Source: Excoecaria cochinchinensis (lineage: Eukaryota; Streptophyta; Magnoliopsida; Malpighiales; Euphorbiaceae). Taken from it: a stretch of DNA of 64,000 nucleotides. Below the pieces are notes generated by a model. That model saw only the letters and a list, made by a program, of their open reading frames with translations. It searched no databases and was not told the DNA's origin. Every line of letters begins with the position of its first letter. The stretch's first letter is position 1. The position numbers and the translations under genes were made by a program. Shown here piece after piece: positions 11,501-22,817 of the stretch. The DNA lies in NCBI GenBank assembly GCA_947683425.1, contig CANTUQ010000119.1, positions 8,021,501 to 8,085,500 of the forward strand. Reading direction: 5' to 3'.

Positions 11501-11843
11501 AAATGCGCTTTAATTTCAATGCATGATCGCGTGAGGAGAGAAGTGAATTGCATTTTATTAAAAAATCATTTATAAAACTTAACTCATTAATAAAAGTAAA
11601 GTTCCGAACGCCGTCTTTTGTTTAAGACCATCGAGGTTAGAGACCTCTCCCAAATTTTTGGGTTGTGACTCCAGAACACCTCAAGGTGCCTTTAGGCGCC
11701 ATTAGGCTAGGTGGTTCTTCCCAATGTTCTATTGGGAGGAATACACCTATAATGTCTCATGGCGCCCATGATCGAAAATGACGCGACCCAATCCTCGAGC
11801 CCCAAAAGGCGGGCTTAACGAGGGCTGTGCTGGTCCGGCGTGC
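8544..11843 (+). repeat. Tat/Ogre-like LTR, copy 1 (lacks the first ~43 bases)
   Basis: Near-identical along its length to 12462-15785. Differences are scattered substitutions and small indels, including a short AT tract here against about 24 AT units in copy 2. The first 43 bases (the TGTAGACACC start) are missing: CAAACAC from the internal region runs straight into ATGATGATAAT. It ends in GGTCCGGCGTGC but is not followed by a primer site, so a deletion has removed it. Contains a TATA box at 8882 and a GA-rich leader (8915-9080). Its small open frames are chance frames. Confidence 0.85.
8882..8888 (+). promoter_or_regulatory. Probable LTR TATA box
   Basis: TATAAAA about 380 bases into the LTR, just before a GA-rich stretch. 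The sister LTR keeps it at 12835-12842. Confidence 0.5.
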
Positions 11844-12195
11844 TATAAGCCCTCTGAGGAGGCAAACCTTTTAACCATCTGAGGAGGCAAACCTGTAAGC
11901 CCTCTGAGGAGGCAAACCTTTAAGCCCTCTGAGGAGGCAAATCTGTGAGCCCTCTGAGGAGGCAAACCTTTAATCCCTCTGAGGAGGCAAACCTGTGAGC
12001 CCTCTGAGCAGGCAAACCTTTTGCCCTCTGAGGAGGCAAACCTGTAAACCCTTTGAGGAGGCAAACCTTTAAACCCTCTTAGGAGGCAAACCTTTTAGCC
12101 CTCTGAGGAGGCCAAGCCTGTAAGCCCTCTGAGGAGGCAAAATCTTAAAGCCCTCTGAGGAGGCAAATCACTAAAGTCCTTTGAGAAGGCAAGAC
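11844..12195 (+). repeat. Tandem array, ~25-bp unit, Tat 3' region
   Basis: About 14 degenerate copies of AGCCCTCTGAGGAGGCAAAC with short variable joins. Each unit has a small dyad, CCTC-TGAG-GAGG. The array belongs to the internal 3' region just upstream of the polypurine tract at 12404. A repetitive peptide frame on the minus strand is a by-product of the array. Confidence 0.9.
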
Positions 12196-12403
12196 ATGAA
12201 AGTTACAACGGCAGAGGTTACACACCGAGCAAAAGGCTAGACACCGCACAGGCTAGATGCCACAGCAGCAAGGGTTAACACTTCGACAGACAGACAATAA
12301 CTACCCCAAAGAAATCCACTCAGGCTCGGAAGGACAACTGCCTCAGGTACACATCTCTTCTTTCTTCCTTCGAGTTTTGGCCCACCCAGGCACTACGTTC
12401 CCC

Positions 12404-12418
12404 AAAACTGGGGGCAAC
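12404..12418 (+). other. Polypurine tract of the Tat element
   Basis: AAAACTGGGGGCAAC lies immediately upstream of the LTR start TGTAGACACC at 12419. The same junction recurs at 57804-57818. Positions 12196-12403 between array and tract hold no gene; they are 3' untranslated sequence. Confidence 0.8.
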
Positions 12419-12562
12419 TGTAGACACCAGGTCCTGAGGTAGCTCAGACCAAGGTTACCTAATGATGATAATATTTATTCAAAAATAGACAGAGAATGAA
12501 AGCACTTTGGCTCTCTATGGACTGGGGGTTTCAGCAGGGTTTGTTTAGGCAAATCTTAATAA

Positions 12563-12566
<4 letters not shown>

Positions 12567-12615
<49 letters not shown>
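12567..12615. repeat. AT dinucleotide tract
   Basis: About 24 AT units. The sister LTR has only a few at 8656-8668, so the tract changed length after the LTRs separated. Confidence 0.9.
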
Positions 12616-12620
<5 letters not shown>

Positions 12621-12834
12621 AAAAATATAAAATATAAAATATAAAAATTAAAAATTAAAATTAAAATTAGGTTAATTTAATTAATTGATATTATAGGATA
12701 GTTAAATTAAAGAGAAAATAAACTAGAAGGTAAGTATAGAGACTAATTAATTAGAATATATGATAATTAGAAAAATAAGAATAATTTAAGATAGAGAAGA
12801 GGGCATTTAGGGGAACTTACCTAAAAACCTAGGT

Positions 12835-12842
12835 TATAAAAA
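12835..12842 (+). promoter_or_regulatory. Probable LTR TATA box
   Basis: TATAAAAA at the same place as 8882 in the sister LTR, followed by the GA-rich leader (12865-13035). Confidence 0.5.
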
Positions 12843-15788
12843 CAAACTAACCTAGACCTAATAAGGGAGGCGGTAGAAAAGAAAGAAGGAATACAGAAGG
12901 AAAGCAAGGGAGCCGCTAGAGGAAAGAAACCTGAAAAAGAAAGAAAAGAGGAAGAAAAGAAAGGAAAAAAAAGGAGAGACCATGAAAGAGGAGAGGGGAA
13001 ATACAAAAGAAAATATACAAACACACACAGTAGAGAAAAGCCAACTTCCCACGTAATTCTCAACAAGAAACCGAAAGAGAGAGGTCAAGGAGAGCAGTTC
13101 AAGAGAAGCCAAAACATGCTAAATTCTCTAATCTTAAACACACAAATCTGAAGGAAACATTCATTAGCCTCTCAAATCCCTTTTATTAATATTAGTTTAT
13201 TTTACAGAGTGAGATGCATTTTGTTTTCTTAGTTTTCCTTTTTCTATTTTTTTAGATCTCATAGTTTTAGCTGGTAAATTAATCATTCTTGCATTTTTTT
13301 GAGTATTTCGTTCATAAGTACTTGAAAATCAATTTAAATCATGTAAGCATGACCATTTGTGCATAAATGAAAATTTGACTATTTATTGTCTTCCTCACTC
13401 CTCTGTTTTTATATTTTTCATTTTTGATTTCATAACTTCATGTTTTATGCTTTCATTCTTGTTCGTTATTGTTTGATGATTATTTTCTAGATGATTTCGG
13501 GTATGATTTAAGCATTTGTATTAATTTCTGGAGATTAAAATGGAAAAACCCACATCTTGAGAGTGAAGGTGGCGTCCCCTGCTCCAGTTTTGCATGCATG
13601 TTCCACTGTCACTATATTCTTTCATTTTTGCATTGCATTTTATATGTTTTGGGCCAATCTACAGTACTTTTTATGTCTTCTTGCTTTGCCTTCCACGGAT
13701 TTACATATTGTTTTTTTTGCATGGTTTCATTTCAATTGTTTGGTCACTGTTTCTTCATATAGTTTATTCTTATTTGTTTCATTATTTTATTTCATTATTG
13801 TTGTTGTTTTTTATTCAGTTTAATTGTTGTTGTTATTATTATTATTTCAAATTAATATATATTTATTATTATTTTAAATTAATATAATATATTATTATTA
13901 TTGTTTTATATATTATAATGTTATTATTATTATTTCCCATACATTTTTTGCTGTTCATTTTTGGGGCCATTGCTACAGTGTCCTCAAGTGGACTTTTCAT
14001 TTTGATTTTGTTTCTTTCTTTTTCATCAGCTTCCTTTAGTCTTCACGTGTGTCTTCTTAAAGTGGACAATTCATGCATACTGATACTATATTCATTTATT
14101 AGTGTAATTGGTTATTTATTCATCTTTAATTAATTTGATTGTTCATTTATATTTAATTGATTTAATAGATTGCTTTTATTTAATTAATTTAATTGATGGA
14201 TTAACTCCTTTAATTTAATTAATGGAATGTTTAATTGATTATACTATTTGCATAAATAATTATTTATTTACTTTATTTATTCAACTAGTTGCTTATGTAT
14301 ATTATTTATTTGATTGATTATTTATTTAATTGACTTATACAATCATTTATTTGTTTATATTTTATGATCGTTCGATTTAATTTACTAACATTTTATTTTA
14401 TTCTTTTTATTCGCTTCCAAAACTTGTTTATTTCACTTTGAGTGACAATTCCGAGCTGGACAACATTCACCTTTCATCGTTCATGCCTTGCATTTTTTAT
14501 TCCTTCATTTTCCTGGATTTATATACAGTGGCCATCTTTGTTCCTTCTTCCTTTATTTTCCATGCACATTCACATGGGACCAATATAATTTATCCACACA
14601 CACACTTTTGTTCATTCATTCTTACATTTGTTTTTTGTCCCTTTATTTATTTGATTTACTCACTTGATAGACTTAACTAATATATTTATTAGTTGTATGT
14701 ATTTAATTTAATTTTGTTTCATGTATTTAATTTAATTCATTATCTTATTTTATGTATTTAATTTAATTTGGTACATTATTTTATTTTATGAATTACATTT
14801 TATTTGATTTATCTATTTATTTTATTTTATGTTATTTACTTGATTTGATTTGATTTAATTACTAACCTTAATTTTCTTTTCTTTTTTTAGCTACAATACT
14901 TGTTCTTTTTATTTGAGCATTACCCACGGACGAAAATGGAGAGTCAAGGAATTAGGAGCCTTGTTTTGGTTTGCATATTTAAATTCCGCATTTTTTTATT
15001 TTGATTTATTTGTCGCATTTGGATTTTTTTTATGTAAAATCGTTTATTTTTATGCACGATCAATTAAAATCATAAAAATATTTTTATTAATAAGTTTGGG
15101 TTTTTCCTAATAAAATGGACCAATGTCCTATTTTATCCAATAAAATCTTAACATCAAATGGAGAACTAATTTTCATAAAATGGGATCACTCATCCCGGTT
15201 TTTTTCAAATAAATGTGTAAAAATAGTTCTCTAATTTTTAACTCAATAAAAAAGGAACCAATGTTCCAAAAATTCAATAAATGACCCGATTTATGTATGG
15301 TAGATTTTATTTTCTTTATAAGGTGTTTACTCATATTTATTCATATTGGGCCCTTGTAATTTAAGTTTTGGGGTAAATTTTATTCTTGTAATTTATCCAT
15401 TTATTTATCGCTTTATTTATTGCTTTTCAATGTGGATGAAATGCGCTTTAATTTCAATGCATGATCGCATGAGGAGAGAAGTGAATTGCGTTTTATTAAA
15501 AACTCATTTATAAAACTTAACTTAACTCATTAATAAAAGTAAAGTTCCGAACACCGTCTTTAGTTTAAGACCATCGAGGTTAGAGACCTCTCCCAAATTT
15601 TTGGGTGGCGACTCCAGAACACCTCAAGGTGCCTTTAGGCATCATTAGGCTAGGTGGTTCTTCCCAATGTTCTATTGGGAGGAATACACCTATGATGTCT
15701 TATGGCGCCCATGATCGAAAATGACGCGATCCAATCCCTCGAACCCCAAAAGGCTGGCTCAACGAGGGCCTTGCTGGTCCAGCGCGTG

Positions 15789-17786
15789 TCACACATACTG
15801 TTGGAAGAAGACTATAAACCATTTAGAGAGGCTCAACGCAGACTTAATCCAGCAATGATGGAAGCAGTCAAGAAGGACATCCTTAAATTACTTGATGCAG
15901 GTATGATCTTTCCAATTTCTGACAGCAAATGCGTAAGTCCAATTCAGGTAGTACCTAAAAAGACTGGTTTTACAGTTACAGAGAATGATAATGGTGAGTT
16001 ACTTCCAGTTCGAATGCAAAATGGCTGGCGAGTTTGCATAAACTATAGAAAATTAAACGCCTCTACTAGAAAAGACCATTTTCCATTGCCTTTTATTGAT
16101 CAAATGCTTGAAAGGCTGGCTGGACATTCTCACTATTATTGTCTTGATGGATTTTCAGGTTTTAATCAGATCCCTGTAGCACTCGAAGATCAGGAAAAAA
16201 CTGCCTTCACCTGTCCCTTTAGAACATTCGCTTAGCGGTACATGCCGTTGGGTTTATGCAATGCCCTAGTAACGTTTCAACGATGTATGGTCAGTATTTT
16301 CTCAAATTATGTGGAAAAAGTTATTGAAGTGTTTATGGATGATTTTACTGTACAAGATGATTCATTTGATGATTGTTTGGAAAATCTGACTAAAGTGCAT
16401 AACCGTTGCATTGAAACTAATCTTGTGCTCAATTATGAAAAATGTCATTTCATGGTCGATCAAGGTTTGATATTAGGACATATAGTATCTTCTCGAGGAA
16501 TAAAAGTTGATAAATCTAAGGTTGACCTGATTAAATGCCTACCTTACCCCACTTTGATGAGGGAAGTATGCTCTTTTCTTGGTCATGCAGGATTCTACCG
16601 TAGGTTTATTAAAGATTTTTCAAAGATTACCTAGCCTCTTTGCAAGCTGTTACAAAAAGACACTCCATTTGACTTTAGCACTGAATGCAAGGATAGCTTT
16701 GATCAGTTAAAAGACAAGCTAACATCTGCACCAATTATCCAGCCCCCAGATTGGGAACTACCATTTGAAATTATGTGCGATGCCAGCAACTATGCTGTTG
16801 GAGCTGTACTTGGTCAACGAATTGGCAAGAGTGCACACGCTATTTACTATGCTTCAAGGACTCTTGATAATGCTCAGAGAAACTACTCTACTACAGAAAA
16901 GGAGTTATAGTAGTTTTTGCTTTAGAAAAATTTAGATCATATTTATTGGGTGCTAAAGTCATAATTTATTCTGATCATGCAGCTTTGAAATATCTACTTG
17001 CCAAAAAAGAGTCCAGGCAAAGATTAATAAGATGGATATTGCTCTTACAAGAATTTGATTTGGAGATTCGTGATGAGAACGGTACAGAAAATTCAGTGGC
17101 AGATAACTTGAGCAGACTGATCATGAACGAGGAACCTCAACCACTTTAAGATGTATTTTTGGATGAACATTTCTTTGAGATTAAAACTTCAATACCATGG
17201 TATGCTGATATAGTAAATTATTTAGTAGCTAGAACATTGCCCAGGGAGTCGACTAGAGCACAAAAAGATAAAATTAAGTGTGAGTCTAAATATTATATCT
17301 GGGATGATCCTTATTTGTGGAAACAGTGTTCTGATCAATTAATTCGCATATGTGTTTTCGAATGTGAAATTCTATCCATTCTAGCATTATGCCATTCTTA
17401 TGCATGTGGTGGACATTTTGGTCCAAAATGGACAGCACGCAACGTGCTGGAGTGTAGGTTGTTTTGGCCTACTTTATTCCGTGATGCCTATTTATTTTTT
17501 AAATCCTGTAGCAATTGCCAATGGACTGGTAATTTAGGACATAGAGATCAGATGCCTCTTACTCCTATTTTTGCTTGTGAAATTTTTGATATATGGGGAA
17601 TTGACTTCATGGGTCTATTCCCATCTTCTTTTGGTAATTGTTACATTCTTCTAGCCGTGGACTACATTTCTAAATGGGTGCAAGCAAAAGCCACTAGGAC
17701 TAATGATTCTAAGACTGTTGTAGGTTTTGTCAAGAGTTATATTTTCAGCAGATATGGAGTACCAAGGGCAATCATCAGTGACCGAG
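15789..17786 (+). pseudogene. Athila-type pol (RT, RNase H, integrase), broken, 5' part
   Basis: Decayed retrotransposon polymerase. Motifs in order: RT entry LLEEDYKPFREAQRRLNP, KLLDAGMIFPISDS, HFPLPFIDQMLERLAGHS, the catalytic FMDDF box (about 16335), FLGHAGFYRRFIKDFSKI, RNase H EIMCDASNYAVGAVLGQR and YSDHAALKYLLAKK, the integrase zinc-binding region ending CSNCQ, and the first catalytic aspartate in WGIDFMG. FMDDF and MLERLAGHS point to the Athila lineage. Damage: a TAG at 16234 replaces a codon in FAYR, a TAG at about 16632, and a small deletion with frameshift near 16908 (EKEL). Gag and protease are absent; the left end is fused to a Tat LTR. The gene is split by a solo LTR right after ISDR and resumes at 20634. 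Confidence 0.9.
17782..17786. repeat. Target-site duplication CCGAG, left
   Basis: CCGAG precedes the LTR start at 17787 and recurs at 20634-20638 after the LTR end. Removing one copy and the LTR restores the integrase frame. Confidence 0.92.
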
Positions 17787-18116
17787 TGTAACGCCCAAAT
17801 GTCCCTTAGAAGGATAAGTGGACGCTACACAACACTAAGCATTCAATTACCTTATTAACCTTACTTTCATTTTAATATTCACTAATACTTATGATCCATG
17901 CATTCCACTACATTATACTTCATTACTAGTACCTCGCTATTCACTATTACAAATTACAATCTTCACTACAATAAGCCACTTATAACACTATACATGTTCA
18001 AAAAGAACAACTATTACAAAAATGGAGCTTAATATACAAAATATTTACACTCAAAAGACCCTTCACGCTCCTAGGGTGGCCTGCAGAAACCTTCCAATAC
18101 GTCTCCAATCTACAAC

Positions 18117-18164
18117 CTGCACGGGAGACAAGCACCCGTGTTAAGCGATAACATTTAGTGGGGA
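18117..18164 (-). repeat. Hairpin cassette (H2-H3), diverged
   Basis: Minus strand: H3 is a perfect CACGGG ... CCCGTG stem. H2 is weakened (CTAAATG TTAT CGCTTAA, with two mismatches). H1 is not found here. It is followed by CAGGT as in the other copies. Confidence 0.65.
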
Positions 18165-18619
18165 TGTACAAACAAGCACTAACACAATAATCACAAAGCA
18201 CTACACAATAGAGAGCATGCTTAACACATATGGCATATCATGTACACTCACTAGATCAATATTACACTAGCATGCCAATATACCGTAGTTCATGTTAATC
18301 ACAAATCATACATTGTCTATAACATACTTTAAATCACTATTCACTTACCAAGTTCAATATTCACTTCACTATGTTAATGAAGAACAACAAGTCACTATCA
18401 ATGAACAATCATGTGCACTGCTCATTAGTCACTACACTAAGCCATTTGTAGGCTCACTGCACTATCACTAATTCAATAGCATGGCATAAATGTCACACTA
18501 TCGTTAAGAACAATAATACCAATACATATTTACCACGAACACATACAATATCTTTGTCATTCATTAATAGCCTGTATAGTCTTAGAGATGGATACGGGTA
18601 CACTATTCAATAAACGCTA

Positions 18620-18689
18620 GAGACAGAAGTCTCGAACACTATATCACTGGATACCCGTCGGTATCAATCACTAGACACCCGTCGGTGTC
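18620..18689 (-). repeat. Hairpin trio with compensatory changes
   Basis: Minus strand order: GACACC-GACG-GGTGTC (18674-18689), GATACC-GACG-GGTATC (18650-18665), GAGAC-TTCT-GTCTC (18620-18633). All stems are perfect. The counterparts in another LTR at 31724-31790 have different bases but keep the pairing. Confidence 0.75.
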
Positions 18690-19327
18690 ACACTAGCAGC
18701 CGTAAATCACTAGCCCTTCATAAGCATGCTTATTTATCCACGACTCGACTACAGGCTTATAGGTTCTTTTGTTCATTCACGACTCATACATGCTCATGGC
18801 ATCACTCAGTCACATACTACTTAAACACACGCATAATAATTCACATAGTATAATTCATACTCATGGCATTGTACGTTCTCATGATAAGGCTCCTTCTCAT
18901 GTTAAAATCCAAGCACATAAGTCATTTATCGCATATGTAATTATTTTGCTTTATGATGCAATCAAGCTTAGTTAGGCTCATCATGCATCTCTAATTCGTA
19001 TAGTCATTTTAGTTATATGCATATAAACTTCATTTAACATTAATATAATGCTCATACAATAAGGTCCTCAATCATGGATATAGTTTCATCAAATACACGC
19101 ACATATATGTTGATCCATTTGCTAACCTTCACATAATTATATATTGTTACTTATTTAGTTTAATTACCAATCTTAATCATACTCGTAAGTTTTTCCCAAT
19201 GATAACTACTTTTATATTCATTTAATAGCCCTAAACATGCATAATAAGTTGAGGGGAAAGATAGGGGATTGATCCATGCCAACCATGGGCTCAAAATAAT
19301 GAAGAAAAGGCTTTATACATGTTGTTC

Positions 19328-19363
19328 TATCGCGAGGTCGCGACTCTGTCGCGATCGCGACAG
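19328..19363. repeat. CGCGA palindromes in the solo LTR
   Basis: 19346-19363 is a perfect 18-bp palindrome, CTGTCGCGATCGCGACAG, next to CTATCGCGAGGTCGCGA. It is the same module as in the Tekay and Athila LTRs. Confidence 0.9.
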
Positions 19364-20633
19364 TAGCTCCCCTTAGGTGCCTTACAAGACTGGTTTTCAC
19401 TGTAGAATTGCATCGCAAAAACCGGCCTCTAGACCTCATTTTTGGGCAAAGAGTCCTTCATAAAATATGTACCTCTATGTCTTATCTTTACCAAATGGGA
19501 CAGGTTTCAGGTCAATCAGATTTTAAAATGAATGAGTTATTGTCAAAAGAACACAACTGGTTCCAAAAGCCCTCCTACAGAATTCCATTTTCAATTATGG
19601 TCAATTTTGAAGACCTTAGAGTCCTCAAATAAACAGATCTATTTCTAGGACATTTAAAGCCACGGATCATATGGTTCTAATCCAATTGGTCTCACCCATT
19701 TTGGAGTTGTAAAACTCAATTTACACAATAAACAAGTCACGGGGGTCAGTATAGGCTTCAAAGACAGGTCAACACAACCAATAGTTAGAGCTGGTTCACT
19801 TACTCATCACATGGCAATACACATTCAAATACACTTCCATCAAAGTTCATAATCATGCTCAATTCCATAAATCACATATTCAATATCAATAACACATTTA
19901 AGCTAAACAGCCATCACATACACTTGAGCAAAATTAACACATAACACACATATATATCCCTAACCTCTTGGAGCACTCCTTCCTTTACTCTTTTATATCA
20001 CTTTCTCTTTCCCCTTTCTAGCTCTACTTGGCTCTTCAACTCATAACACATACAATACATACAAATCCATTAGACTATACTCATAATCTTAACAATCAAA
20101 ATCAGAATTAGAAGAAGATGAAGGAGATACACTACATACTACATACCTTTCTAACTAATACTCTTTTTCTAACTGCTCTTTACCCAAATCTTAGTAACTC
20201 ATGATCAATTAGAGCAAATGAAAGAAGAGCAAAAGAAGTGTAACTTTGAGAGAAAGTATGGCTGGCTCAAGGTAGCTGAATATCATATTTTTCTCAACCT
20301 CTCCACCTCATGCTTGCATGAAAATAATAGGTGTCAAGCTGAGGTAACTTCAAGCTAGGTGGCTGCCCTAACACATTCCACTTGGATTCCACTAATATAC
20401 AGCTGATCCCACTAACTTTTGATTAGCTTAATTAATCTCCACTACACTAATTAATCTTCACTTGTTAATTAATCATGCAAAGTGCAAGTCAGCCACTACA
20501 ATACTTTATTTCCTTTCAATTGGGTCCCTAGTTTCATATTTCAATCAAATCCAATACTATAAACCTTAATTGTCATACACACAATTACACTAATGACACT
20601 CCATTCTACTAGGGTGATTTTTGGGATGTTACA

Positions 20634-20638
20634 CCGAG
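20634..20638. repeat. Target-site duplication CCGAG, right
   Basis: Second copy of the duplication flanking the solo LTR. Confidence 0.92.
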
Positions 20639-21345
20639 GCACTCATTTTTGCAATCGTACGTTTAAAAGTTTATTAATAAAATATGGTATGACTCACAGA
20701 ATTTTGACAGCCTACCATCCACAGACAAGTGGTCAAGCAGAGGTGTCCAATAGGGAAATCAAGTCTATTCTAGAAAAGACTGTCCATCCCACTCGGAAAG
20801 ATTGGAGCATACGTCTAGAAGATGCTTTGTGGGCATACAGAACTGCATATAAAAATCCAATTGGTATGTCTCCATATCGCTTCTTGTTTGGTAAGTCTTG
20901 CCACCTTCCTGGCAAACTAGAACATAAAGCGAACTGGGCAATAAAACAATGTAACATGAACATGGAAGAAGTAGGTGAACAAATGAAGTTACAACTCTAA
21001 GAACTTGAGAAACTCAGACTTGATGCTTATGCGAATTCTAGAATTTACAAAGAGAAAACTAAACTTTTTCATGATAAAAATATTTCTAGAAAAAATTTTC
21101 AAGTTGATCAGAAAGTTCTCTTGTTTCATTCTAGACTTAAACTTTTTCCAGGAAAACTAAGGTCACGTTGGACTGGACCTTTTATTGTTACTAATGTATT
21201 TCCTCATGGTGCAGTAGAAATTCAAAGCCCCAACACTGCCAAAACGTTTAAGGTCAATCGGCATCGTTTAAAACCTTTTTATGAGGGATTTCAAGTGATA
21301 AATATAGAAGCCATTCAATTGGAAGTCCAAAATTATGAAGAGTAA
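20634..21345 (+). pseudogene. Athila-type pol, 3' part (integrase C-terminal half)
   Basis: Continues the integrase after the solo LTR: the conserved glycine-threonine-histidine region, AYHPQTSGQAEVSNREIK with the catalytic glutamate, DALWAYRTAYKNPIGMSP, GKSCHLPGKLEH, and the C-terminal fold with LRSRWTGPFIV ending at the TAA near 21345. One in-frame stop (about 20998, after MKLQL) breaks it. The end of the reading frame looks native for Athila. Confidence 0.88.
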
Positions 21346-22431
21346 TGTTGCATTATGTCTGGTCTTCAGACATAAAATAAGGGCACTGGTTGGGAGGCAA
21401 CCCAACATCTCTTTATTTTATTTTATTTCCCATTTCCTTAACACCATCAATACCTTTGCTTAGGTTTCTTTTGATGCTTTGTATGTGCTTCTTCCACCTT
21501 CAGCACTAACATGAAAAAAAAAAAGCTGGTGGGTAACAGCTTGGTTTTAATGGTTAATGTGATTTAAAATAAGGTAATTCTTTAAGTTTTCTTTTGTTTT
21601 TACTCTCTTTTATTTTGTTATGTTAATTTCCTCTTTCTTTGACTTTTACTTTTTACTAACTATTTTTATTCTTTATTTGCTAGTGCTTCTTTTGACAATT
21701 ATAATTTTACTTGTTTATTTTATTCTTTGTTATTGTTACTTCTCTTTCCTCAAAATTTTTTCACCTTTTTCAACTCAAGCCGACACCCCCTCTCCATTAA
21801 TCTCCTTCTCGGTGTTACCCATCCCCTATTTTCACCATTTTTATTTTCTTTCTTCTTGCCACCACAGGAGACGCTTTGCCGGACCCATCAAGCAACCGCC
21901 ATCCATCAGGCATCGATCAGCAGCCCACCGATGTGCCACCTCCTCGCCATCTCGCTGACCACAGACAGCAGCGATTGCCGATCACCTTTCAGCTTTGCTC
22001 GGCTGCAACGGAAACCAACTAGCCCACTCTTCACCGATTACCATCTTCACCGGAGTTTGCAAATTGGTCTGGTTTGTTTTCCTTTTTGATTTGGTGGATT
22101 TGAGGTAATTTTCAGTTAATCTATGGTTGCCTAAGAGTTGATATTTTAGTTAATTTGCAGTTAATTTTTGTTTAAATTGCGATTGACTCCTACATTGAGT
22201 TAGTTTCTTGGTTTTAATTATTGACTAAAGAGCAATTGTTAGAGTGTTGGGTAATTTAGGAATTTTGGAAGTTTCTAGCTGGTGAAAATTCAATTGAAAT
22301 TGCTGGGTCGAGTTTGTTGATGGAATTTTTATACTGTGATTAATAGGTGCCCAGACAGTACGTTATCCTGTTTTGCACTATATTTTCTGGGTACAGTTCT
22401 TTCACAAATATTTTGTCGGATAGATTTAATC
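21346..22431 (+). other. Athila spacer between pol and downstream ORF
   Basis: No gene recognised. Pyrimidine-rich stretches (21600-21850) and open frames without known domains. The GGGAGGCAACCC motif at 21393 is typical of sequence just after Athila pol. Confidence 0.6.
21389..21406 (+). repeat. Post-pol hairpin GTTGGG...CCCAAC
   Basis: GTTGGGAGGCAACCCAAC forms a 6-bp stem 45 bases after the pol stop. A GGGAGGCAACCC motif at this position is common in Athila elements. Confidence 0.7.
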
Positions 22432-22817
22432 ATGGTGAAGAAGTCTATTGGGAGAAATAAAAAGAAATTGAAAAAGAGGGAAGAGCCACCTATCCCTCGT
22501 ACTAGGCTTGGGAAAGGGAAAACTTTCTTCCTCCTTCGGAACAACAAATAGGTGGGAATCTAAAATTTACTAGGAAGGCACATAAGACTAGATATGCTGT
22601 GTTGATAAATAGAAAGATTGTGCCTAGCAAATGTAAGGATACTCACGTTATTGATAGCTTGCCCATTCTTTATTTTGATGCATTAGTGCAAGATTCTAGT
22701 TGGGAAGATATTCTATCTAATGACTACCCCATTTTCTATGAGCTAACCCAAGAGTTCTTTGCCACCTTTGAGTTTTATAATGCTACTATTCTAACCACAG
22801 ACACTCCAGGAGTTATT
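22432..22817 (+). pseudogene. ATHILA-ORF1-like / env-position ORF remnant
   Basis: A second open frame downstream of pol, where Athila elements carry an extra ORF. It starts MVKKSIGRNKKKLKKREE, a very basic N-terminus, and stops at 22551. A frameshift then leads to a second frame (from about 22560) with KIVPSKCKDTHVIDSLPILY and SNDYPIFYELTQEFFATFEF, which resembles the ATHILA ORF-1 family (YPxxxxLTxxFLATxE). Translation is cut after DTPGVIS by the LTR starting at 22818. The function of this ORF is unknown; the env label refers only to its position. Confidence 0.65.

Larger units (their letters stand above)
12419..15788 (+). repeat. Tat/Ogre-like LTR, copy 2 (full length)
   Basis: Starts TGTAGACACC after a polypurine tract and ends about 15788 at CTGGTCCAGCGCGTGTCA. 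It is the only complete copy of this LTR here, about 3.37 kb. Because the polypurine tract precedes it, it was a 3' LTR, but what follows is Athila reverse transcriptase and not flanking DNA. The last 87 bases are in frame with the Athila pol fragment, making a chimeric open frame from 15702. Confidence 0.85.
17787..20633 (-). mobile_element. Solo LTR, Tekay-related, minus orientation
   Basis: Begins TGTAACGCCC and ends GATGTTACA on the plus strand, with perfect 5-bp duplications of CCGAG, so it is complete at 2,847 bp with no internal region. Orientation is given by the hairpin cassette (18117-18164), which reads on the minus strand as in the other LTRs. A solo LTR arises when the two LTRs of an element recombine. 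It sits in the integrase of the Athila pol. Internal landmarks are the cassette, a hairpin trio (18620-18689) and CGCGA palindromes (19328-19363). Small open frames in it have no recognised domain. Confidence 0.9.

Noticed and set aside
11843..12064. Repetitive peptide on the minus strand
   Set aside because: Periodic only because the DNA is a tandem array whose unit keeps frame for a few copies.
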